Positions 14,200 through 25,645 of a DNA stretch of 64,000 nucleotides are shown one piece after another. The notes under the pieces are model-generated. The model made no database searches, was not told the origin of the DNA, and saw only the letters and a list, made by a program, of their open reading frames with translations. Location of the stretch: assembly GCA_965153455.1 (NCBI GenBank), contig OZ234495.1:25230875-25294874 (forward strand). The letters run 5' to 3'. The translations under genes were made by a program, and so were the position numbers. How positions within the stretch are numbered: position 1 is the first letter of the stretch; every line of letters begins with the position of its first letter. The DNA is from Sphagnum compactum (lineage: Eukaryota > Bryophyta > Sphagnopsida > Sphagnales).

Positions 14200-17100
14200 A
14201 TGGCAGCAGCATCGGGCAAACGAGATCCCCAGGATAGATTTGCTGGTGCCATGGAGAGCTTGATGGTGCTTTCTGAGTCCATGCAGCAGGCATCATCTCT
14301 CCTGGCAGATGAGGACCCTGCTGAAGAGGCTCCAAACCAAGCCGCCTACTCCTTCCTCAATGTTGTTGCTGTAGGAAATGTGGTATGCAGTCCTTTTGCC
14401 CTTCATCATCATCATCATCATCTTCAGCTTGTTCTTCCTCATGGATGGAAGCTCATTGTTTTCTGAATCAAACTTAGTTGCATGGCAAACAAAATAGATA
14501 TTCTCTCTGTGTGGGAGAGACAGACAGACATGGACACAGACACAGACAGAGCTTCATCTTCTTCTGACTGTATTGAGCTCATTGTTTCCAAAGTCAAATG
14601 CACAGAAAACAAAAGAAATCTGAAAGAGAGAGACATGCATATACACACATGCACACATACACACAGAAAGAGAGATGTGAGAGAATGGACATGTGCAGAC
14701 TCAAGAGCTTGTTGGGTTTGCTGTAACAACTCTTTACAGAATAGGCAGAAGCCAGGATCAGAGGAAGCATTTTCTGTAGTCAATTCATTGGATTGATGAA
14801 ATGCATGGGTGGGTGTGCTTTTTTTGTTGTTGTTTCTCAGGGAGCTGGAAAATCAGCAGTGCTCAATAGCCTCATTGGTCATCCTGTGCTGGTAAGAAGA
14901 AGAAGACCACACATTTTACTGATCTTTCACATAAAATGCATTTGAACTCATTCCAATGCCTGGAATTGCTCCTCCTGCAATGTGTTTCTTTGTCGAGCTC
15001 ATAGGAGTGACACAGCATGAGGGATGCTCATTTTTGGTTGGTTGGTATGTTGTCATTCACAGCCAACTGGGGAGAATGGTGCAACACGTGCACCCATTTT
15101 GATTCAGATGCGGCAGCGGAGCAGTAGTAGTAACAGTTCAAGTAGCAGCGGCAACCGCGGTGGTCTGTACATTGTACTTGATGGACAAGCAACAAATGTT
15201 TCAGCTAGTAAGTCTTCTGATCTGCCTTCTTGTTGATGATCAGTGGTCGAAATTTTTCTTCATGTCATGGAGGAGAGCTAGGAAGGTTTGTCACTCTGCT
15301 GCACTCATGAGCCATTATAGAATTCCTTCTCTGAAAAATGCTAGCTTTTTTCTGTCATCTTTCTGTACTGGAGCTCCAGGTAGTTTGCAAAAGATTGTAC
15401 AAGAGATCTATTCCAAAGTGGGTGGGGACTGAATCGATCTGCTAGCATAAAATCTGCTGTCAATGTGATCTTCGTTCTTTCTTACAACAAAAGTTCTGCT
15501 CTGCAGGTGAAATTCGTCACTCACTTCAAGGAAGGCTTAGAAGTTGGACACAGAGTTCCTCTGGCGGTGGTGGTGGGGGAAATGATGGTATCCAACTGGT
15601 CCTCCAGTCTGGTGCAGGTAAGCCACTATAGCTTTGTGATTGATGTTTCATCTTCTTTCAAAATTCATGGCTAGATGTTCCATTTTCAGATGCAGATGTC
15701 TTGTTCTTGTTCTTGATCTTCAAGAAACCTCTTGGAGCTTGTTTTGAATCTTGTCAAAAAAGGGATGTTCAGGAAAATGCCCTCATGATTTCTCTCTGCT
15801 CAATTTGTGTGTTTGTGCAGCTCCGCCTCTGAAGCTAATTGATCTCCCTGGGCTTGACTCACCAGCATCTGATGAATCACTTGTAAGAAAACCTCCTGCT
15901 TGTCTTTTTACTTGTTTGATGGTTCTCCGGCATTCTTGTCACCCGCACTTCTCTATTCATCTGTAGCAAAGTCTAGTTAGGCATGATGGATCCAGTTGCT
16001 TCTTCACTGTTCACATTCTTCTTCTTTCCTTGTTGGTCATAGTGCAAAGCTCAGGGCAGTGCAATGCTTGCTTTGTTTCATCTGGCATCATCCATGGTTG
16101 TTGGGTGTGCTTTTTTTCTGACCCATCCTGTATGTTTTCAACATTCAGGTGCATAACTTTGCTGAAAACACCGATGCCGTACTCCTTGTTGTAGTAGCAG
16201 CAGCTTCATCCCGTGAGGTTGCAACTTCTAGAGCTTTAAAGTTAGCTCGTGCCTTGGATTCTGATGGTAAACATGGCCCACCCCCCCCACCAAGATTGAA
16301 ACTTCGCTGCTATCATGGATGGAACTTGGAAGCTACAGTTTGCACAACTGGAAACGGATCTTATTCCTGTTTTTGTTTCATATTTCATTTGTGAAATAAG
16401 TGTGGCAGGGTGCTTAATCTGGTAACCATTTGCAAATCTATAGAATCCGTCGTGAATCTTGGTGTAAAGATTGTTGTAGTAAATGATTTGTTTCACATTT
16501 TTGTGTGGGATTGATGGGGGATTCAGGAACAAGAACTGTTGGAGTTATCAGTAAAGTGGATCAAGCAGCTTCAGATCGGCGCAGCCTAGATGCTGTCGAA
16601 GCACTTCTTTCAGGCCAGGGTCCTTCTGTAACCTTGGACATTCCATGGGTTGCCTTGATTGGCCAGTCAGTGTCGATCGCAGCCGCACATGCAGGGTCTG
16701 TTAGTGCTGACGACTCATTGGAAACAGCTTGGAGGGCAGAGGCAGAAACCTTGAAGTCAATTCTGTCCCGCGCATCACCAATAAAGCTTGGAAGAGTGGC
16801 GCTCGTTGAAACGCTCGCCGCTCAAATGCGGAAAAGGCTAATACAGCGCCTTCCCAACCTTTTATCTGGGTATTTTCTTTTTGCTTTCTCTACAGTCATC
16901 TGTGCCAATCTTTGCTTTTCAGGTGTTGGGTTTGTGGGTATTGTCCTGAATAACATGCCAGAACTCCACTACCCTTTTGACTTTGTGGAATTTAACTGAG
17001 ACTGGTTTTGCATCACAGAGGCTTACAGAGAGTCTGAAGTGGTGAGTCTGACACAGGGTCAGCATGTTTCTTATTTGTGATGCTTCTCTGGACAGATTGG

Positions 17101-20100
17101 AGGGTAAATCTCAGCGGGTGGAAGAGGAATTGGTGAGGTTAGGAGAACAAAGGGTGCAAACATCTGAAGGTGCCCGTGCAATTGCTTTGGAGCTCTGCCG
17201 TGAATTTGAAGACAAGTTCCTCCAACATCTTGAAACTGGAGAGGTCAAATAAAAACAAGTGCCATTTTAAGCTTCCACTGAGTCGCATCTGCCATTCATG
17301 ATGAAGAAGGTTACAACAAGGATGGTGTCTGCTATATGCTTGTCATGTCTAAAGCAATATCCTTAATGCCTGCCTTTTTTAAACAGAATCTGGGGTATGC
17401 AGGGAGATGGGTGGAAAGTTGTTGCGAGTTTTGAAGGCGTTCTTCCTAACAGGATAAAGCAGCTTCCTCTGGATCAGATGTTTGAGTTGAGCAGCATCAA
17501 GAAGGTGAGCAGGAAGCAGCATGAAAGTCACAATTTTGTGCAGGTGTGCTGATTTATGCACTAGTGTTTGTCATCACCATCACTGTTGGTTTCCCCCCCC
17601 TCTCACCTTGCTGCTATCTGCAAGTTACTTACATAGTTCTTGTCTGGTGCTCTGTGACACAGTTGGTTTTGGAAGCTGATGGTTATCAACCCTATTTGTT
17701 ATCCCCTGAGAAAGGCTTGAGATTTCTCATCCGCAAAGCACTGGACCTGGCCAAGGACCCAGGAAAATCTTGTGTGGATGAGGTCAGAGCCTTGCTTGAT
17801 TGATCCAACAGTTTGTAACGACATTTTCTACAATTCTAAATGTCTTGCTTTCTCAGTTCCATGCTCCCTTTTCAGTTCTGTTCTTGTCTTCAATGTTTGT
17901 ACTTCACCTCCAGGTCTCAACAGACTTGTAGGCTTTAGAAAAAAGACAATGGATATGAACAACTTGCTCGTTTTTGTTGGACCATGAAGAAACCACAGAT
18001 GTTTCACTAGGAATCTGAGATGAACTTGATCTTCTGTGATGAATTAGGTTCACCGTGTCCTGGTTGGAATTGTGTCGGCTACAGCAAATGCAACTGCTGG
18101 CTTGGGAAGATACCCACCTTTGAGGAGAGAAGTAAGACTGATCCCTGGTGCACTTTCCCTTTCCAAACATAGCAAGAAAGTATTATATCTTGAATTATTG
18201 CACTTTCTAGTTCTTTGAGGTGTGTTTTTTTGTGTCATAGAATATATTCACACAAAAGTTTCTTAAATTGTTTTTGGGAAATAATATTCTCGCAGGTTGT
18301 TGCGATTGCAAGTGCTGCGTTGGATGAGTATCGTCTTGATTCCAAAAAGATGGTGATTGCTCTTGTTGACATGGAGCGGTCTTTCATACCACCACAACAC
18401 TTCATAAGGCTTGTCCAGCGCAGGTACACAACTGTGGTTAGATTCAATTTCCTGCTTTGCAAGCTTTCAGTTGCTGTGCTACAGAGCTAATTGAGCTTTT
18501 TCTTTTCTTCCCCCCCCTTTCAATTATGTCCCACCACCAGAGTTCAGATGCATCACTCAATGGGTGTTGTGAATTAAGACAGCCCAATAGGTGAGACATG
18601 ATCTGTAGTACTCAACATGGTTCTTGGTTGATGTTAAAGAGAGAGCCTATTATATTCTTCTCCAGGATGGAGAGACTTCGGCGAGAAGAGGAATTGAAGG
18701 GAAGGACTGCAAAGAAGGCACAGGAGATGGAGCAATCCTTGCTGAACAAGGTGGGTGCATTTCAATGTTGCATGGTTCTTCTACCTCTACTCACTGATTC
18801 TGGCCATGGGTGTTGCCCATTTATATATCTTGATCTGCAGTATCTTTGCTGGTAGATAATGTTGTGACAAAGAAGAGGATTCAAGTCTGTGGATGAGCAT
18901 GAAATCAAAGTGTAACTTCACTCTCAGTAACTTTATATTGCTGTTGTCAGAGTTAAGGCATCACATTATACTCTGCTGCAAAATCTAGTCCAAGACATGG
19001 GGTAACAAGTGCAAGAAATCATCTGCTGTGTGGAAATGTGATGATGATTTTGCAGGCAACAGCACCTGCATCACAACAAGGTGGAAGTTTGAAATCACTG
19101 AAGCAAGCAGATAAGGACACCAAGGACACACCATCAACACTGCAGATTGTTGGAGACAATGCTGCAGGTATGTTGATGAGCTTGTTATCTCATTTTCCTC
19201 CAGTGTTTTTGGGTGTTGTAGTAGTAGTACATGCATATGGATCAGGTAAATTGGGTATTGGGTGCTCTGCTTCTTTTGGCCATGGTCAAAGGTCCAGTGA
19301 GTGTGATGATTTGTTCTGGAGTATGTGAAAGAACAACCCCTTGGCTTGTATTTCTCAATTGCTACACACAATACAATGTGTACAATGAAGATGTTCACTT
19401 TGAATGCTGTCCAACAAAGTGGGCTGTTGGGATTTTTCAGGATATCTCTTGAAGAAGACCAAAAGAAGTGACTGGGCTAAACGATGGTTTGTTCTCAATG
19501 AAAAAACCAACAAGGTAATTTCATGATTACCCAGCAGGGTTTAGTTGACATAGTCTTTTGCTTTTTCTCTTTTCTTTTCATTTTCTGGGGCTCATTTAGA
19601 ATCAGCAGAAGACAAATATCTATCACACATTTTTGCTTATTTTAGACTTTGAAATCCACATGCACTTGTTTCAAGCAGTGTTGGTAGTGGTGCATTTGAG
19701 ATGAAAAGGTTCACAATCTGTAAACAAATTCACCTGATTTTCTATGGTTTTCCCGCAGTTTGCATACACCAAAACACCAGAAGAAAGGAACTTTCGTGGT
19801 GTCATAAACTTGGAGGTGAGTGGTGTCTTTTTGGCAAAAGTCACTGGATAGGTTTCATTTTTTGTGGGGAATAACAGTTGAGAAAACTTGTGTAAGAACA
19901 AAACCGATGGATTTAATTGAAGAGCATTGTTCTCTGTAGTACAATGATTGTTCTATAGTAGTGTTTACTGATTCCTGCACAAGCCTTTTAGCTATATAGT
20001 GATGCAGAAACTGTGTTAGCAGTGGTTGTTCCCTAAAATGTAATGTCCAAATCCTTAATTTTTTTCTTTGATGTTTTACAGGAATGTACGATAGAAGATG

Positions 20101-22171
20101 GAGATGATGATGATGCTCCAGCAACCACCAAAGCATCTTCAAAAGATAAAGCATCATCAAATGGCCCAAACACTAGTGATGCGGCAGGTCTGGTGTTCAA
20201 GATTAGTCACAAAGTTGCATATAAGACTCTGTTGAAAGGTAAAATTTGTACCCTCTTGTGGCTATGCCACCACTACTGACTTCATTTTCAGAAATTCATC
20301 AATTTGATTGGATGATTGAATTCTGCTCCTTCTTCTTCTTCTTTTTCTTCTTCTTAAATCTCAATTTTGCTCTGAGATTTTATGACCATAGCATGAACCC
20401 TTTTTTTGGTCAAGAATCTGCTTAGTGTGTCTTTGCTTTTCTTATTTGTTCATCCTTTGTTTTGAACCGACAGCAAACCACACAGTTGTGTTAAAGGCTG
20501 AAAATATGGCTGAGAAGTTGGAATGGATGTCGAAGCTTCGATCATGTATTGAGTCTACAACAAAAGGAGCTTCTATCAAAAGTGGCTCAACACCAGAGTT
20601 TGACTCCAGCAGGCGCTTCAATCCTTTAGAGATTCCAATGGTATGTTCTCTAACTTAGAATTGGCCACCACCACCAACATCATACTATGAGAATTGGGTT
20701 TCTCAAAACATAAGTGGTTTCCAATCTTTTAGATAGATTCACACATTTTATGTACCATGCTAAAAGTCCTCCCCCCTGCTCATATCAGTTATGATTGTTT
20801 TGCTATAAACAGACATGTGGGTTTTTGCAAAGTACTGATTTCCACAAGCATCTACAAAAGATTTGCTCAAAAAATGTTAGGGGTGATAATGTTTTGCAGG
20901 AAGGGAGCACCGTTCTCTTAACGAGGCCTGCAGACCCAGAAGAGGATCTGAAGCTTATGGCTCAAGAAGTTCGAGATTATGTGGAAGCTGTGTTGAACAG
21001 TCTAGCTGCCAATATTCCAAAAGTGAGTGTCAATTTTATATTCTCAGATTTCATTGGAAAAGATTTGGGTGCAGGATGACATTCATTTGATATCCTTTAA
21101 GAAGTGGCACATTGCAAGGCTCCAAGTGAATGGATGTATGCTCTTGATATGTAGCCTTTTTTTTCCATTCTGTAACTGGCAGGCTGTTGTGCTTTGTCAA
21201 GTGGAAAGAGCGAGAGAAGCAATGCTCAATCAGCTTTACAGCTCTGTAAGGTATGATTTTGACCATAACAGAGTCTCCTCATCATTTCCATGGATGAGTC
21301 TGTTCTTCACCAGAAATGCAGAGTAGGAAGGTGCAGAAGTTTCTGCTTTGTACAAGAGCCAGGTTGCGTAATATTTGTTTTAGGAGCTTTCTTGCCATGT
21401 GTGGCATTTCCCATCTCGTTCTTGTATGTTTGGAATGCTTGGGTCTTGTATGTTGCGAACATGGTGCTTATCTTTGCAAACAAGGTGTGCTCACATGGTC
21501 ATTTTACCATGGGTTTATCTTTTTTTCTTGCAGTTCATATTCTACAGAAAGGATTCAGGAGCTTCTGCAGGAGGGTGGAGAAGTGAAGCGACGTCGTGAA
21601 CGATTCCAACATCAAGCTTCAATGTTAAGTCGTCTTACTAGGCAGTTAAACTTTCAGGAAGCTCGTGCATCTGGATTTGGTGACTCAGGTGAGACTTTTA
21701 GGCTCCAAAAGCTTTGCTTCTTTGTTTTTCAGTGTGGTGAAACTGTTGAGTTTGAAGAGAAGATGTTGATTTCTGAAAAAACAAGTGATACTCCAGCTGC
21801 AATCTTTGCACTGGGCACTGCCTAAATCAAACAAAGTGGGTGTTGTTTCAGGTGGTCATTCAGGGTCATCATCAAACATGGCGCAGTCAGAGGACTGGCG
21901 TGTTGCTTTTGAAGAAGCGGGTTCTCCATCATCATCCCGTTCCTCCAATTCACCAGCACAATCCTTCAGAGGAGCTAGAGGTGGTGTCAGAGGGGCATCT
22001 CCAATGAGGCGGGAGTCTCCCATCAGAGGAGCGTCTGTTATGAATGGGCAGGCTTATTCAACAACACAGTACTATAACAACGACAGTGAAGAGAATGGTG
22101 ACATTGGAAGTCACCGCACCCCAAGCAGAGGACCGCCACCCCCACCCCCACCCAGTGGCGCTCGGGTGTAA
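14200..22171 (+). CDS. DRP2: Dynamin-related protein 2 (DRP2-type), 22 exons, 970 aa
   Basis: This is a plant classical-dynamin relative: a GTPase that assembles on membrane necks in clathrin-mediated traffic at the plasma membrane and trans-Golgi. Coding exons: 14200-14382, 14841-14891, 15063-15207, 15507-15617, 15821-15882, 16149-16266, 16527-16869, 17096-17243, 17403-17504, 17663-17782, 18048-18131, 18296-18423, 18666-18750, 19056-19167, 19441-19514, 19759-19815, 20082-20238, 20474-20640, 20900-21022, 21183-21250, 21534-21688, 21852-22171. They total 2913 nt and join with every codon phase kept, ending at TAA. Domains: P-loop GNVGAGKS (59-66), switch Thr in [10 protein letters not shown] (about 86), DLPGLD (171-176), SKVD (232-235), middle region, PH domain (about 598-725), GED (about 755-850), then a Ser/Arg/Pro tail with PPPPPPP. 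The length is slightly above the Arabidopsis DRP2 proteins (about 915-920 aa, from memory). The downstream ATG at 14251 ([11 protein letters not shown]) matches the usual DRP2 start better, so the first 17 residues are uncertain. Two introns have GTC donors (17244, 17783). Confidence 0.96.
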
Positions 22172-22319
22172 GAAACAAACTTAAATCCTGTGCTCTTGTT
22201 ATTTCCCTGACTTCAGTCTGCTGCAACCCCCCAATCTAACTGTCTCTTTCTGCTTTGATTGGAAATCCCTTATTGGCAATGAGGGCAATTTCAATGATCT
22301 TGCAGTGAAATTCAATTAC

Positions 22320-22325
22320 AATAAA
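22320..22325 (+). terminator. Candidate DRP2 polyadenylation signal
   Basis: An AATAAA hexamer lies about 150 bp after the DRP2 stop codon, in T-rich sequence. It is a plausible near-upstream element for 3'-end formation. Plant signals are loose, so other sites further on are possible. Confidence 0.4.
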
Positions 22326-22329
22326 TGAA

Positions 22330-23430
22330 TCTCAAAGTAGCAGCTTGGTGAATCCATGGGCAGTTTATTGTTTTGTCTGTTTGTTCTGCTCAGTGTATTT
22401 ATCTTCTCATTGCTCTTTGTAATTTCTACTCATAAGAAGAACATTGGAAAGTATAGTCCTGCAGAAACTATTGGCAATATGTGAAGCTTCTTCTGGGTGG
22501 GTTGATTCCAGTGTTGTTGTCTGGCTCATGAATTAGAAAGGAACCTTCAGTTTTGGTTTTTAGTTTTTTCTTTTGGTTTGACAGAATTTTCAATGTAGTT
22601 CTTAGAATGGTTTTCTACATTTACAAGTACCTCCAGTTGTAGAGACTTGCAAAAAACATTGGGGCTCATTCCAGTTTACGACCAAGTTTGATCCTATCTA
22701 CCTACATTGCACCCAACTAAAAGTAAACATTATTTGTAGTAGGAATTTTGGCAAAGTAGTGCACGACACCCAAGACAAAAGATTGTGTATTAATGGTCAT
22801 CTGCAACTAATGGAAAATAATAGCTTGCCTCAAAAGTAAGGCTTGGCTATTGCCAGAGGTTTTTTTGAAGGCAGGAAAAAGCTATAGATAGCAGCAGAAC
22901 TTTTGAGGCCATGAAAGGATAATGCAAGAAAAAGGTGGTCCAAAAATAAAAATGAAGCCAGAAACCATCTTAGACGTTGAAGCATGCTGTCAGAATGACA
23001 TAGGAAACAACTATTCACCTTTTGACCATTTCTTGCACTTTGATAGAGCCTGTTTTTTCATGATCATAGCCATCGATTTTGCCTTTGGTTCAAGGAGTTA
23101 GTTTCCTCCCTTTGCCAGACTCCCCGTTTGCAAATCAAACTCTTGTAGCCACCATCTTCGATTGCTGTAAGTTTTTCTTTCCGTCCCTTCTCCACTGCTG
23201 TACAATGGAAATCTTCTAAGTTCTTGATCACTTGCTTGATGCTTTGATAAATGGGGATTCTCCAAATGTTGGTAGAGAAAGATATGGACTCTGGAGATAG
23301 TGAGATTATTTTATTAGGCTACCATTATACCTTAATGCATCGTAAGGACTCACAAAAAGCATGATTTCAAGAAATTTCATGAATTGAAGTCATTTTGAAG
23401 GCTATTGCAATAACTAAAAAATGTTGTTTA
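22330..23430. other. DRP2 3' flank, no gene seen
   Basis: It probably contains the rest of the DRP2 3' UTR, followed by unremarkable intergenic DNA. No coding sequence or structured repeat was recognised. Confidence 0.5.
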
Positions 23431-23435
23431 TAAAT

Positions 23436-24280
23436 TCACATGTCCTTGCATTGATACAATAATCCATCTTCTAAAATTACTTCCAATTGGCTTCCTTCTA
23501 CGATACTAAGTTGCCCTTCAACCTTTTTAAAGAGAAATATTGAATCAAGATTATTTGGAACTATAGGTGCATCTAGCATGTCACCCCATGCATTCAACAC
23601 ATTTTTATATTCGTTTGTGCTAATGTATTCCTCATAGATGTCAAGAAAGTCACACTTACTCCATGGTTCCTTGCTAATAAGTGATTTCCACCATGTGCGA
23701 AATGAACCATTGACGTAGAAATCTTGTTGAACTTGTAAAGGAAACACAAACAAATAATTGCCCTCTATAAATTTTGCCTAAAGTTAATCATCAATAATCT
23801 TGCATTGTTTTGCTAATAAGTTGTATTACCCCCACTATCCAAGCCATTTTGGACCTATTCATAGCAAAACAAGTAACTCATCATGTCATGACTCTCTACC
23901 TTGTATGGTGAGTTCAAAGTTAAACCAAAAACTTTCAATATTGGATGTAGAATTTTTCATCTGGATGCATGATGAAAACTGCCCATCTATCTTATATGAG
24001 TGGATGAATGTCCACATGTCACTCACACAGTGGTTAAAGGTCGAACCAAAATTTTATCCCCAAATCCCGCACAGATGCATAAGCTCTTTCCTATGAGCAG
24101 AGCCAATAAAGTTACATCGGTGGATCTTACATCATCATCTAGTTTCACAAATATCTCTAAAGACTCCAACATATTATAAATGTACGAAAGATCATTGGTT
24201 AGTGTTATCATTATAGATGCCATTCCACTATAGTAAATGACAATAGTAGTGTTTGATGCATCATTTTTGTGTTTGATGCA
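23436..24280 (-). pseudogene. Unidentified minus-strand ORF relic
   Basis: The open frame at 23436-23753 encodes 105 residues of balanced, globular-protein composition, including the tryptophan-rich stretch TWWKSLISKEPWSKCDFLDI and later YEEYISTNEYKNVLNAWGDM. A second minus-strand frame at 24023-24223 contains LESLEIFVKLDDDVRSTDV. The two are separated by stops, so they look like pieces of one older gene or mobile-element protein. I do not recognise the family and no catalytic motif is visible. It lies between the convergent DRP2 and MED8 genes. It could also be a short real gene with introns, but no convincing splice pattern was seen. Confidence 0.35.
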
Positions 24281-25645
24281 TCATTTACACAAAAATGGTT
24301 CTCATATGCTTTAATTTTGATGTACCTTTGTGCTTTCGTGTGGGCTGGGATACACAAAATTACAACATTTGGGTCATCAAACATTCCCCCTTCAAGTTGA
24401 TGTTCTCACACTACCTTGGTAATCCAAACAGCAAACATGAGCATGGCATGCTCTAGGTTGGTTCAACCCTTTCCGATTTATATTTCCTTGAAGACACACA
24501 TTGGAATGACAAATATTTGTTAAATTGACTACTTGTTTATTGGGTAAGTTGAAACATAGTTCAACAATTCATTCAGCAGCCACTTCACAAATGCTGCTAG
24601 ATTCACAGTGGTTCTCTGCAGTGTTCTTTTCAAAATCCTTCTATCAAGGACATAGATGTCCAGACAATCTATGCAGGAACCAAATGTTGTTAGTTCCATG
24701 AGGTACAGGGTAAGAGCTGCCATGGTCCTTTCATTCTAAAAGTGTCTTTCCTGGGATGGAACTTCAGTGCTTGGGATTGTAACTTGACAAGTTTTGCCCA
24801 CAGCATGTCTTCACACTACTTGGCGCATGCAGCTTCTTTGTGGTGCTTCATTTCCTTGAAGGTTACCAAAGTGGAGTTACATACAAGCTTTGCAGGGTAT
24901 ATTATTTCTTTCCTTCCTTTGCGACCCTACCTTTTTCATCAACCTGTTTCAGGGATGTCATTGCTTTCAGACTGTGAAGAGAGTTAAAGAGATCTTCTCT
25001 TTCAGCATTGATCTGTCTTTCCATGAACAAACTTAATATGCTGCAAACATTGGGTTTTCACCATTAATCTTTCCCAACATTGGTGCACATTATTATGATA
25101 GTTGTTGTCATGGAAGTGGATTTGAGATTCAAAGTGGGAGGAAGGTGTAATCGGGAAGAGAGAACACTCACTTGAATAAAACTTGCAATCAAAATGCAAG
25201 ATATAGCACTTGTTATGTTCTCAACAATGCAAATACAATGGCATTTTGGGCAAGGTGAGAGAAACATAAAAAGTTTACATCACAATATGTTTTTGTGTTG
25301 TTGCATTTGGAATTTTGACTCCTTTTCAAATATATTGGCCATATCACAATTGCTATAACAACATGCCTACTTTTGTGTTCAATATCCTTGTCTCTTGTTT
25401 GAATGTCTGCAAAGCTCCAGAGGAAAAAGTAGAAATAGATCATGCATGATTCTTTCATGCAAACGGCCACAGTGGTAGACAAGTGCAGTTATGTAGCATT
25501 GCTTGGAACTCAAAATTGCTAGATTTAAAATGCAGGAAAAATATACATCGAAAAAAGAAAAATGTCTAAAGACAAATACCTTCTCTACAGGAGGTATGTC
25601 AACATATTTCAGGATACAACCTATTGATCATGATCCCTTGAATCA
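24281..25645. other. Intergenic DNA beyond the MED8 3' end
   Basis: The right part must include the MED8 3' UTR. Nothing else was recognised. Short frames here have no family features. Confidence 0.5.
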
